NCBI GenBank assembly: GCA_910586425.1
Contig: CAJUHL010000020.1
Location: 1 to 29,678, forward strand
Length of the DNA: 29,678 bases
DNA from: an uncultured Bacilli bacterium
Lineage (GTDB): Bacteria > Bacillota_I > Bacilli_A > RF39 > UBA660
Direction: 5' to 3'
Under the pieces are notes generated by a model. It ran no database searches. It saw only the letters and a program-made list of their open reading frames with translations, and was not told where the DNA came from. Position numbers and translations under genes: made by a program. Shown here piece by piece: positions 16,295 through 23,832 of the stretch (the first letter of the stretch is position 1; every line of letters begins with the position of its first letter).

Positions 16295-17209
16295 ATGATA
16301 AAACCAATTGCGAAAATAACGAACGTGCTGTCTGCGATAGATAAAAGAGAAAAGGGAGCCTTTTCAGCAGAATGGCAGATTTTAGAGAAAAATATTTGGG
16401 TGGATGAATCGATTATGGATCTGATTCCCATTACAAGTATACACTCAGCCCTTATTGATGGAGAAGATACAGAAATTGATTTTTGCTTAAAGAATGATTA
16501 TACACTCAGCGATGTTATCACGAACAACAGAAGAAAGTTAGAAGATGCATTTAGGGTAGCGGAAGCATGTGGTATATATCAGAAAAGGATGATTACAGTC
16601 GTTGTACATTTGCGAAATGAAATTCTTCCAATATCTTGTGATGAAATTGCGCGATTTTTAGAAATGATGTTTGAGAAGTATGTACATTGCCAAATTGCAA
16701 TAGAGAATGTAATGATTATGAATTCGAAACATGAATTTCGCACAGCATTCCGTCATTCGTCAGTACCTGAAGTCGTAAAAAGTATAAGAGAAGAAATCAG
16801 AGATGAATTTAAAGACAGGGTATGGACTGTGCTTGATGTATGCCATGCACTGAGTTCTATAAGGATCGAAGGATTGATTTGTGAGTACGAAAATCTATTT
16901 TTTAAAAAAGATGAAAAGGAGATGCTTAAGAAATATTTTATAGAGAATAAGGATATCTGTAAGATTATTCATTTTAATAATGCAAGGAAACTAGGCATTA
17001 ACCAAAGGAACCATGGAGTTCCGTTTGAAACTATAGAAGATATAGAGTTAATGAAATATCTATTAGAACTTTATTATAAATATATACCAGAAGCAGATTT
17101 TGTTATAGAAATAATGGAAACGGACTATACAAATGCTGTTAATTTTCAAAATACAGTAAAACAGTTACAGTCAATAGAAAAGGAGCGCAAAGATGAAGCT
17201 AGTGAATAA
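16295..17209 (+). CDS. AP-endonuclease-like (xylose-isomerase-type) TIM barrel protein
   Basis: A 304-residue protein with the strand-end motifs of the AP endonuclease IV/sugar-isomerase barrel: ITVVVHL; IAIENVMIM with E137; TVLDVCHALSS with D181 and H184; KIIHFNNA with H226; and DFVIEIMETDY with E272/E275. These are the positions that bind metals in EndoIV. The similarity is of fold and motif, weaker than to classical Nfo, so a sugar-isomerase-type activity is not excluded. ATG 16295 follows ACGAGG, with a CATAAT -10-like box at 16269-16274. Its last 17 bases overlap the uracil-DNA-glycosylase-like gene, so the two are co-translated. Together they would supply glycosylase and abasic-site incision steps of base excision repair (inference). 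Confidence 0.75.
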   Translation: MIKPIAKITNVLSAIDKREKGAFSAEWQILEKNIWVDESIMDLIPITSIHSALIDGEDTEIDFCLKNDYTLSDVITNNRRKLEDAFRVAEACGIYQKRMITVVVHLRNEILPISCDEIARFLEMMFEKYVHCQIAIENVMIMNSKHEFRTAFRHSSVPEVVKSIREEIRDEFKDRVWTVLDVCHALSSIRIEGLICEYENLFFKKDEKEMLKKYFIENKDICKIIHFNNARKLGINQRNHGVPFETIEDIELMKYLLELYYKYIPEADFVIEIMETDYTNAVNFQNTVKQLQSIEKERKDEASE

Positions 17210-17903
17210 ATACCATATAAATTGGGAGCCATTTCTTTTGAACGAAAAGGTACAGAAAGAATTGAAACGGATTGAAGAGTTTCTTAAAGATGAAAAATAT
17301 TTTCCGTCAGAGGAGCGTGTATTAAGATTTTTAGAGCAGGATCCCAAAACTGCGAAGGCGATCATCGTTGGGATGGAGCCATATCCAAGCAGTTTTAATG
17401 AGAGCGGAATAGTCATCCCTGAGGCAACAGGAAGAAGTTTTGAAGTTGCCAGCATTAAACGCTGGACGGATAAATTCAAACAAACCTCATTGAGGAATAT
17501 TTTAAAGGCTCTTTATCTAACAGAAACAGGACGAAAAGTATCTATGGAAACACTAAGAGAGGAAATACAGCTTGGGAATTTTCCAATTAGTGATCCTAAG
17601 ATATGGTTTGATAAGTTAGAGGCACAGGGCGTCATATTCTTAAATGCGACACTTACAGTAAGACAGTATAAAGTAGATACCCATACGAAGCTATGGGAAG
17701 ACTTTATGAATGAGTTGATTACATATATTGAAAATGTGAACAAGGATGTCGTATGGTGTCTTCTGGGAGCAAAGGCAAGAGATCGGTTTCTCCCAAAGGT
17801 TGATGAAACAAAAGCAATCGTAACTTTACATCCAAGGGTAGATGCCTTTATTCAAACCGATTTGTTTACAAGATTGAAGGACCGGATTAGTTTTGTTGTT
17901 TAA
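17193..17903 (+). CDS. Uracil-DNA-glycosylase-like protein with altered catalytic motif
   Basis: A 236-residue protein matching the family 1 UDG layout. Residues 60-65 read GMEPYP where the family has GQDPYH, so the water-activating aspartate is replaced by E62. SLRNILKAL corresponds to the SLKNIYKEL segment. QGVIFLNATLTVRQYKVDTH matches the LLLNTVLTV...SH segment. Near the C-terminus LHPRVDAF (H213) stands in place of HPSPLSA. The fold assignment is strong, but both active-site motifs deviate. It may be an altered-specificity glycosylase or a regulatory relative. ATG 17193 follows AAAAGGAGCGCAAAG inside the end of the upstream TIM-barrel gene (17-base overlap). No terminator is obvious after the stop. 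Confidence 0.82.
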   Translation: MKLVNKYHINWEPFLLNEKVQKELKRIEEFLKDEKYFPSEERVLRFLEQDPKTAKAIIVGMEPYPSSFNESGIVIPEATGRSFEVASIKRWTDKFKQTSLRNILKALYLTETGRKVSMETLREEIQLGNFPISDPKIWFDKLEAQGVIFLNATLTVRQYKVDTHTKLWEDFMNELITYIENVNKDVVWCLLGAKARDRFLPKVDETKAIVTLHPRVDAFIQTDLFTRLKDRISFVV

Positions 17904-18113
17904 AACAGGATTTTGGGTATGAAAAATCACCACATTATATGTAAGGTAACGAGAAAAAGAGAATGAAAAAATACAGGAGGGCTATGGGAAAGAACATGAT
18001 ATCGAGGGTGCAATAATTGATAAGCTAATGAATCTTAGAGTCCCTGGTTGATGCAAAGGATATGTCATATACTTATGATTAATAAAAATGGAATCAAACT
18101 TTTGGAGGATAAA
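17904..18113 (+). other. Gap between the UDG-like gene and the small ORF upstream of dnaK
   Basis: There is no supported gene and no clear terminator. A strong Shine-Dalgarno-like CAGGAGGG at 17974-17981 precedes ATG 17984, but that frame stops after 10 codons. A frame open from 17950 to TGA 18049-18051 gives a peptide containing KEHDIEGAIIDKLMNLRVPG but has no start. The pair could be a decayed short gene carrying a frameshift; I cannot confirm it. Confidence 0.25.
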
Positions 18114-18284
18114 ATGGAAAAATATAGAATATCGGTAGATCTTGAGTTTGATAGTGACTATCATAGGAATAATCAAATAGAAGATATCAAGAACAAAATT
18201 GCTATGTTGATAGCAGACTATAATTGCTTTTTGAGAATAGGTGATGTTGTTGCAGAGAAATTAAGCGAAAATTCGAAAAAATAA
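18114..18284 (+). CDS. Small hypothetical protein, 56 aa
   Basis: ATG 18114 is set by TTGGAGGAT at 18102-18109; an in-frame upstream ATG at 18048 has no ribosome binding site. The product begins [20 protein letters not shown] and is acidic and likely alpha/beta. It lies just upstream of the CIRCE-controlled dnaK promoter region and ends 41 bases before the operator, so it is probably not part of the heat-shock unit. The family is not recognised. Confidence 0.55.
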   Translation: MEKYRISVDLEFDSDYHRNNQIEDIKNKIAMLIADYNCFLRIGDVVAEKLSENSKK

Positions 18285-18325
18285 TTGCGACAACAAAGCT
18301 GTTATCTACCATAATAAGGGAGAAG

Positions 18326-18352
18326 TTAGCACTCTTCTTGTAAGAGTGCTAA
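18326..18352 (+). promoter_or_regulatory. CIRCE operator (HrcA binding site)
   Basis: TTAGCACTC (18326-18334), a 9-base spacer, and GAGTGCTAA (18344-18352) form a perfect match to the CIRCE consensus. HrcA binds this element to repress class I heat-shock genes (established). It lies 23 bases before the dnaK start. A possible promoter just upstream has CATAAT at 18310-18315 with TTGCGA at 18285-18290, although the 19-base spacing is long. The element would place this dnaK under host HrcA control. Confidence 0.95.
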
Positions 18353-18375
18353 AAATAAGAAGGAGAATAAGAGAA

Positions 18376-20226
18376 ATGGGAAAAATTATAGGAATTGATT
18401 TAGGGACAACAAACAGCTGTGTAGCGGTAATGGAGGGCGGAAAGCCAGTGGTTGTCACAAACGCAGAAGGTTCACGAACAACGCCATCGGTAGTTGCTTT
18501 TACAAAATCAGGAGAGCGGTTAATTGGTGATCCGGCCAAGAGGCAAGCTGTGACCAATGCCTCACGTACGATTTCATCAGTTAAGAGATATATGGGAACC
18601 GATCATAAGATTATGATTGATGGACGAGCTTACACGCCTCAGGAAATATCCGCCATGATCCTGCAGAAGTTAAAAGCAGACGCCGAGAACTATCTGGGAG
18701 AAAAGGTAACGGAAGCCGTAATTACGGTTCCTGCCTATTTTAACGATGCACAAAGGCAGGCGACGAAAGATGCGGGCCGGATTGCTGGACTGGATGTAAA
18801 ACGGATCATCAATGAACCGACTGCCGCAGCGCTTGCTTATGGACTTGATGAAGAAAAGGAGCAGAAACTGTTAGTATATGATTTGGGAGGCGGAACCTTT
18901 GATGTATCTGTAATCGAGATTAGTGATGGCGTTATTGAGGTACTTTCTACCAACGGAGACACTCATCTTGGTGGAGATGATTATGACGAACACATCGTAA
19001 ATTGGATCATTGATGAGTTTAAGAGGATGGAGCGTGTTGATTTATCCCATGACAATATGGCTATGCAGCGGATACGTGAGTCAGCTGAAAAAGCAAAAAG
19101 GGAGTTGTCTTCAGCAAGTATGACAACTATTAACCTTCCCTTTATCACAGCCACAGCAGAAGGAGCAAAACATTTGGATCTCTCGCTTACCAGAGCCAAA
19201 TTTAATGAATTAACTGCCGATTTAACAGATCGTACGACAATCCCAGTAAGGAACGCCTTAAAGGATGCTGATATTTCAAGCCTTGATTTAGGGAAAGTTC
19301 TTCTCGTAGGTGGTTCTACAAGAATGATTTCAGTACAGGAGAAAGTAAAAGTTGTGATAGGAAAGGACCCATCAAAGGAATTAAACCCAGATGAATGTGT
19401 AGCGATTGGAGCTGCTATTCAAGGAGGTAAGATTGCAGGTGAGGCAGGTACTGGAGAAATCCTTTTATTGGATGTAACTCCATTAACTTTGTCAATTGAA
19501 ACCATGGGAGGCGTGTCAACTCCGCTGATTAAGAGAAATACAACCATCCCTACTACAGCAAGCCAAGTATTTTCAACAGCTGCAGATAATCAGACCGCAG
19601 TGGATATTCACGTAGTACAAGGAGAGCGAGAATTTGTAAAAGATAACAAGACTCTTGGAAGGTTTCGGCTTGATGGAATCCTTCCAGCAAGGAGAGGAGT
19701 TCCTCAGATTGAAGTGACTTTTGATATAGATGCAAATGGAATTGTTAATGTGTCTGCAAAAGACAAAGGAACTGGCAGGGAACAACGGATTACCATTACA
19801 TCCGGGTCGAACATGTCCCAAGCGGATATCGAGAGGGCGATTAAGGAAGCACAAGCTTTTGCTGCTGCTGACAAGGCTCAGAAAGAAGCCATTGATAATT
19901 TTAATATAGCTCAGGGTGCAGCTTCCAGCATTGAACAGAATTTAAAAGATCTAGAGGGAAAGATTGCTGCATCTGAAAAGATGAAGTTAGAAGCCATGAT
20001 CAAGGAAATCAAAGACATCACAAATCATCAGGATATCCAAACAGTAACACCAGAAATTGGAAAAGAATTAAAGGAAAAGGCGGATGCCTTGACAGAAGAG
20101 GCGCAGAATGTGTTTGCATCTGTTTACCAGAATAACTATACGAAAGATAATCAACCAAAAGAGGAAGACTCTGATACAGAAGGTTCTGGTGATGAGGTGA
20201 TTTATGGAAAATTTAAAGAGGTCTAA
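18376..20226 (+). CDS. dnaK: Hsp70 chaperone DnaK
   Basis: A full-length 616-residue Hsp70 that binds exposed hydrophobic segments in an ATP-driven cycle. The ATPase domain shows [12 protein letters not shown] at the N-terminus, [30 protein letters not shown], and [13 protein letters not shown]. The substrate domain begins [14 protein letters not shown], and the C-terminus ends in the acidic tail [12 protein letters not shown], typical of bacterial DnaK. The start is ATG 18376 after GAAGGAGAATAAGAG; an upstream in-frame non-ATG start is unlikely. No grpE or dnaJ lies next to it; a dnaJ-like gene is about 6 kb downstream. Codon use is visibly richer in G and C than in the neighbours, which suggests capture from a chromosome. 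With its CIRCE site it looks like a heat-inducible extra copy (inference). Confidence 0.98.
   Translation: MGKIIGIDLGTTNSCVAVMEGGKPVVVTNAEGSRTTPSVVAFTKSGERLIGDPAKRQAVTNASRTISSVKRYMGTDHKIMIDGRAYTPQEISAMILQKLKADAENYLGEKVTEAVITVPAYFNDAQRQATKDAGRIAGLDVKRIINEPTAAALAYGLDEEKEQKLLVYDLGGGTFDVSVIEISDGVIEVLSTNGDTHLGGDDYDEHIVNWIIDEFKRMERVDLSHDNMAMQRIRESAEKAKRELSSASMTTINLPFITATAEGAKHLDLSLTRAKFNELTADLTDRTTIPVRNALKDADISSLDLGKVLLVGGSTRMISVQEKVKVVIGKDPSKELNPDECVAIGAAIQGGKIAGEAGTGEILLLDVTPLTLSIETMGGVSTPLIKRNTTIPTTASQVFSTAADNQTAVDIHVVQGEREFVKDNKTLGRFRLDGILPARRGVPQIEVTFDIDANGIVNVSAKDKGTGREQRITITSGSNMSQADIERAIKEAQAFAAADKAQKEAIDNFNIAQGAASSIEQNLKDLEGKIAASEKMKLEAMIKEIKDITNHQDIQTVTPEIGKELKEKADALTEEAQNVFASVYQNNYTKDNQPKEEDSDTEGSGDEVIYGKFKEV
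20203..20225 (+). repeat. Left copy of a 23-bp direct repeat flanking the Rpn-type gene
   Basis: The 23 bases at the end of dnaK match 21419-21441 with two mismatches. Part of the match is the terminator stem, but the identity extends 12 bases further left, into the last codons of dnaK. Confidence 0.7.
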
Positions 20227-20240
20227 TAAAGGCCTCTTTT
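20215..20240 (+). terminator. Intrinsic terminator at the end of dnaK
   Basis: AAAGAGGTC (20215-20223) pairs with GGCCTCTTT (20231-20239, one G-U pair) around the stop-codon loop, followed by TTTT. Confidence 0.82.
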
Positions 20241-20253
20241 TTGGTGAAACATG

Positions 20254-20282
20254 TTTACAACATATATCGTATATATTATAAT
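20254..20282 (+). promoter_or_regulatory. Near-consensus sigma-A promoter of the Rpn-type gene
   Basis: TTTACA at 20254-20259, a 17-bp spacer and a perfect TATAAT at 20277-20282. This is one of the best promoters in the window. It lies just after the dnaK terminator and gives a leader of about 110 bases before ATG 20399. Confidence 0.82.
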
Positions 20283-20340
20283 AAAATTATAATGTATATT
20301 GTCTAAGATATAACAGAAAAAGTGAGCAGTAAGGTAGTTC

Positions 20341-20386
20341 TCTGTTATGGAGAAAACAGGGAGTGTATGCTTCCTGTTATTTTTTC
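20341..20386 (+). promoter_or_regulatory. Attenuator-like leader before the Rpn-type gene
   Basis: Two mutually exclusive hairpins can form. AACAGG (20355-20360) pairs with CCTGTT (20373-20378), followed by ATTTTTTC, which resembles an intrinsic terminator 13 bases before the start codon. Alternatively the same AACAGGG pairs with the earlier CTCTGTT (about 20340-20346), which would prevent the terminator. The effector, if any, is unknown. Confidence 0.5.
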
Positions 20387-20398
20387 ATGAGGTACTAT

Positions 20399-21409
20399 AT
20401 GGAAGAAAAACCAAAGCTAAGCAATAGTCTTCACAATGCTATGAAGACGCCAGAGCAGGTAAAGCAAGATGCATCCTGCAAAGTCATCATGAAAGACCGG
20501 CTATTCCTAGCATGTATCCTTAAAGCCGTTGTTTCTGAATACAAAGATGTATCAGAAGAGGATATCGCAAGTAAGTATATTGAGCCGGAAACAATCAGAG
20601 ATGATATTGATGTATCGAAGAATCTAACAAACCGAAACATCATAGGATCCGCAGAGGAAGACGCCACCATAAATGAAGGAATTGTAAAATATGATGTAAT
20701 CTTTGAGGCCAAGGCACCTGTTGTACTGCCAAAACAGAAATATGTCCGGAAAGAACCGGAAAAGATCATCATCAATCTCCGCATTGATGTTGAAGCGCAG
20801 AATAATTATAATCCGGGCTATCCGATAAGTAAGCGAGCTGCTTTTTATTGTGCCAGGCTGCTTTCATCGGAATTTGATGGTGTGGCTGAAACAATGGAGT
20901 ATGATAAGCTGTATAAGGTATATTCCATCTGGATTTGTTTTGATGTGGCTGATTATCTAGCTAACACTATTACCAGATTTAAAGTGACAAAAGAGAATGT
21001 TTTGGGAATGGTTGATATTCCTGAAACAGATTACAATCTGATGGAATCGATCATAATAAGGTTAGGAACAGACAGCACGTTAACTGGAAACCGAGTCATT
21101 GATTTTTTGAATGCCATTTTTGGCTCAGAGGATCAAAAGATGATAAATTCAAAATTGGAAACACTTGGCTTTTCTGGAACGTCTGTAATGGAGGAGGTTA
21201 ATGACATGATGAGTTTTAGTGAACGTACATTGGAGCGAGGGATGGAGCGAGGGATGGAGCGAGGAATACAAGAAGGTGTAAGACAGGCATCGTATAAGTT
21301 TATTCTCAAACTTCATAGAAAAGGAATGTCTGTTGAGGATATTACAGAAATCTGTGATGAATTTGATGAGGAACAGATCAGAAAGATCATAGCTGAAGAA
21401 ATGGTTTAA
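20399..21409 (+). CDS. Rpn-type PD-(D/E)XK nuclease/putative transposase family protein
   Basis: A 336-residue protein. The PD-(D/E)XK core is visible as KYDVIFEA (D99) followed by NLRIDVEAQNNYNPGYPISK with D130, E132 and Q134 in the variant D-x-E-x-Q pattern of the Rpn (recombination-promoting nuclease) and putative-transposase family. A helical region follows (about residues 200-270). Three copies of the residue unit ERGM-type lie near residue 280, a feature that is common in this family, then a C-terminal helical domain with SVEDITEICDEF. I place the start at ATG 20399, which has a weak GAGG; in-frame starts further up lie inside the leader hairpin. It has its own promoter and leader and is flanked by two copies of the dnaK 3' end. 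Rpn proteins are proposed to promote recA-independent recombination. Confidence 0.82.
   Translation: MEEKPKLSNSLHNAMKTPEQVKQDASCKVIMKDRLFLACILKAVVSEYKDVSEEDIASKYIEPETIRDDIDVSKNLTNRNIIGSAEEDATINEGIVKYDVIFEAKAPVVLPKQKYVRKEPEKIIINLRIDVEAQNNYNPGYPISKRAAFYCARLLSSEFDGVAETMEYDKLYKVYSIWICFDVADYLANTITRFKVTKENVLGMVDIPETDYNLMESIIIRLGTDSTLTGNRVIDFLNAIFGSEDQKMINSKLETLGFSGTSVMEEVNDMMSFSERTLERGMERGMERGIQEGVRQASYKFILKLHRKGMSVEDITEICDEFDEEQIRKIIAEEMV
21231..21266 (+). repeat. Three tandem 12-bp units inside the Rpn-type gene
   Basis: TGGAGCGAGGGA is present twice and TGGAGCGAGGAA once, in frame. They encode LERG, MERG and MERG-type units. Such slippage-prone repeats change protein length in multiples of four residues without frameshifting. 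Confidence 0.85.
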
Positions 21410-21418
21410 TCAGGTATA

Positions 21419-21441
21419 TATGAAGAATTTAAAGAGGTCTA
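21419..21441 (+). repeat. Right copy of the 23-bp repeat (second dnaK-like 3' end)
   Basis: It matches the dnaK end at 20203-20225 with two mismatches. Read in frame it ends YEEFKEV then TAG, compared with YGKFKEV then TAA in dnaK. It lies ten bases after the Rpn-type gene. Confidence 0.7.
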
Positions 21442-21454
21442 GGAAGACCTCTTT
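21431..21454. terminator. Bidirectional terminator between the Rpn-type gene and the DUF4238 gene
   Basis: AAAGAGGTCT (21431-21440), loop AGGA, and AGACCTCTTT (21445-21454) form a perfect 10-bp stem, with A-rich and T-rich flanks. It overlaps the stop codon of the minus-strand gene (21439-21441). Confidence 0.8.
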
Positions 21455-22392
21455 TCTATTTTTCCTAATCCTTTTTCTAGATATTTTTTTTCGGTTTCCG
21501 AAAATCGTTTGCTTATCAAATAGAAATGATAATTTCTTATATCCTTATCTGATATATTTTCTATAGTCTTCTTTTTTGTATAAGTATCTAGCAAATCCAT
21601 ATAAGACATTAAGCTCCAATTCATTCCTCGAATCATTTTTTTAACACTTTCTTCTGATTCGTATTTGTCCAAAGGAATCATTCGATTATTAAAATCAATA
21701 AAAGTATCTATAGTTGGACAATGTCCTTTTAATTCAGGCGGAATCAATAAGACTGCTAAATGTGGTGTTATTGGGAAATAAATACTATTAAAATCAGTAT
21801 TGTCACTTTCAATATCATGCGTTGGATTATGTAATGAAAAAATATTAATTAATACAGCAGGATTAGATGATGTCCAAAATAAATTCTCGTTTTTAAATGT
21901 GCGAAAAAAGGTCATGACTGGTTTAGATTTATCAGTGGCTTTTATATAAATATCTTTAAATGGCATATTTAACAGTATTTTGTCAGCTTTTTCTGCTTCT
22001 ATCCTAAGATTATCGAGTGACAAAGGATAATCTTTTTTGATATGGCCCATTAACCGACGTAAGTTAATACGTCCATTAATAGTACGATACATTTGTACAA
22101 AAATGTATTCCTGAAAATAATCATAATCTTCTAATGATAATATTGGCATTTTGTAATTGGTAGGGTTTGTTTTTAATAGTTTATCAACAATTTTTTCATA
22201 GGTCTTAGAAAATCCGCTTTCATATTTGGAAAACTTTTTTTCTAACTCATCAGAATATGTATTACTCAATTGGGCTATTCCAATTAATGGTTTGTGTCCA
22301 AATACATGATGAACCGTATCAAAATAATTAATTTGACCTTGATTGGATAAGAAATACCTTAAATAAAATTGTGGAACTAGATGGTTTCTCAA
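21439..22392 (-). CDS. DUF4238 family protein
   Basis: A 317-residue soluble protein. Its opening NHLVPQFYLRYF, followed by a segment with HHVFGHKP, and later WTSSNPAVLIN and FPITPHLAVLL, match the DUF4238 pattern (H-x-x-P-x-F/Y-L near the N-terminus and a conserved NP). Function is unknown; members are scattered in accessory regions of bacterial genomes. I choose the TTG at 22392-22390 as the start because AAGGAGGTAATT precedes it with ideal spacing; a longer frame from 22431 also begins with TTG but has no ribosome binding site. A TATAAT on the minus strand (22436-22431) is a plausible -10 box. It is one of only two clearly real minus-strand genes in the window, so it is probably independently regulated. 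Confidence 0.78.
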   Translation of the reverse strand: MRNHLVPQFYLRYFLSNQGQINYFDTVHHVFGHKPLIGIAQLSNTYSDELEKKFSKYESGFSKTYEKIVDKLLKTNPTNYKMPILSLEDYDYFQEYIFVQMYRTINGRINLRRLMGHIKKDYPLSLDNLRIEAEKADKILLNMPFKDIYIKATDKSKPVMTFFRTFKNENLFWTSSNPAVLINIFSLHNPTHDIESDNTDFNSIYFPITPHLAVLLIPPELKGHCPTIDTFIDFNNRMIPLDKYESEESVKKMIRGMNWSLMSYMDLLDTYTKKKTIENISDKDIRNYHFYLISKRFSETEKKYLEKGLGKIEKRSS

Positions 22393-22541
22393 AATTACCT
22401 CCTTGGTATTAAAATAGTATTGTATTTTCAATTATACCCTAATTTTACAAAAAACGGAAGCTTATAAAAAAGGTTAATAGAGAAAATATCTCATTCTTTA
22501 GAGAAAAGAAGTTTAGTTTCAATAAGAATATGCTTCTAAGA

Positions 22542-22569
22542 TTTGTTGTTTAAAGAAAAGAATCATAAT
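22542..22569 (+). promoter_or_regulatory. Candidate promoter of the radical SAM-RarA unit
   Basis: CATAAT at 22564-22569 is a -10-like box. TTTGTT at 22542-22547 gives a 16-base spacer but matches the -35 consensus poorly. It is 34 bases before the start codon at 22603. Confidence 0.4.
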
Positions 22570-22602
22570 AGGTATGAAAAACAGATAAAAAGGAGAATAA
22601 AA

Positions 22603-23832
22603 ATGAAACAAATATCTATAGAGATTATCCAAAAATGCCCGAACAAATGTTTGCATTGTTCTTCTTTATCAAGTATTGAATGCACATTAAAGATTGAAAC
22701 GGATAAAGTAAAGGAAGTTATAGATGCTGCCAAAATCCTAGATACTCAAGCCTTGAGCATATCTGGAGGAGAGCCATTCGAACATGATGGATTGATGTCC
22801 ATCGTGGAATATGCCAAAAAGAGAAACCTAACCGTATATGTTTATACAAGCGGTATCGTTTCTGGGCCAGACGGAAACGTTGATAGCCTGGATATTAACT
22901 TATTAAAAAAATTACATGATAGTTCTGTTGATAAGCTGATTTTTGATCTTCCAGCGATTGATGAAACAATTTATGACACTATGATGGGCACAAAAGGGTA
23001 TCAACCGTTAGTATTGGAAAGCATTAAGAACAGTGTTCAAGTTGGAATATTTACAGAACTTCACTTTGTTCCTACTAAAATTAATATTTCAGAAATTGAT
23101 TCGGTTATAAAGTTTGCAAAAGAGCAAAAGGTAGACCGTGTTAGTTTCATTCGGCTTATCCTACATGGAAGAGCTATAAAGAATGCGGATATGCTGCAGT
23201 TGAGCAAGGCTGAGGAAGAGAATCTGAAGATAAAGTTAAGAGGCATCATGAATGATAGTATAGTAAGAGTAGGAATCCCTTTACAAATAGAAGGGAAAGA
23301 GCATTGTTATGCAGGAAAAGGGAAATTGTGTGTCCGGTATGATGGAAGAGTTTTTGGATGTGAAAGTTTTAAATATAAAAAATTCACAAATAGTAAGGGA
23401 GTTCAAATAGAACCGGATTCAGTATATGAAAAAAAACTGGAAGAAATATATGCGGGTTCGGAGTACTTGGATTGTGAAATGAAGTTTATAAACAGTCAGG
23501 CTAAAGGATGTGGGTGTCATGAAAAATGTCCGATACAAGATTATTATGCAAAAAGGAAAGAGGTCAGCATGAATAATTCTGATATTAAGAAAGAGGTCGA
23601 ATTGTGGATGGAATTTTACCGTGCATTTAATGATGATAATGAGTTCCGAAGCATAAATGCGTTTGATAGAAATAGGTTTGAAAATGCTCAGCAGATTCAT
23701 AAGGATAATATTGAATGGATCCAATATGGCATTTCAAGAGGTCTCTCACAGGATGAAATTATAAAGATACTTCCAGAAGCAAAAGCATATATGGATGAAT
23801 ATGACATCATGCAAAGAACAGGGAGGATATAA
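22603..23832 (+). CDS. Radical SAM protein with SPASM-like C-terminal cysteines
   Basis: A 409-residue enzyme that would bind a [4Fe-4S] cluster through C12, C16 and C19 (CPNKCLHC, the CxxxCxxC motif) and cleave S-adenosylmethionine to start radical chemistry. ISGGEPFEH is the SAM-binding GGEP motif. A second cysteine-rich part is SPASM/twitch-like: HCYAGKGKLCVRYDGRVFGCE, then CEMKF and GCGCHEKCP, suggesting auxiliary clusters and a peptide or protein substrate. A further 90-residue helical tail is unassigned. ATG 22603 follows AAAAAGGAGAAT; an upstream in-frame start lacks a ribosome binding site. It overlaps the RarA gene by one base (TAATG), so translation is coupled. No precursor peptide is obvious nearby. 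Confidence 0.9.
   Translation: MKQISIEIIQKCPNKCLHCSSLSSIECTLKIETDKVKEVIDAAKILDTQALSISGGEPFEHDGLMSIVEYAKKRNLTVYVYTSGIVSGPDGNVDSLDINLLKKLHDSSVDKLIFDLPAIDETIYDTMMGTKGYQPLVLESIKNSVQVGIFTELHFVPTKINISEIDSVIKFAKEQKVDRVSFIRLILHGRAIKNADMLQLSKAEEENLKIKLRGIMNDSIVRVGIPLQIEGKEHCYAGKGKLCVRYDGRVFGCESFKYKKFTNSKGVQIEPDSVYEKKLEEIYAGSEYLDCEMKFINSQAKGCGCHEKCPIQDYYAKRKEVSMNNSDIKKEVELWMEFYRAFNDDNEFRSINAFDRNRFENAQQIHKDNIEWIQYGISRGLSQDEIIKILPEAKAYMDEYDIMQRTGRI

Noticed and set aside
21231..21266. Tandem 12-bp units as a CRISPR array or phage attachment repeat
   Set aside because: They are directly adjacent, in frame and without spacers; they only lengthen a coding repeat.
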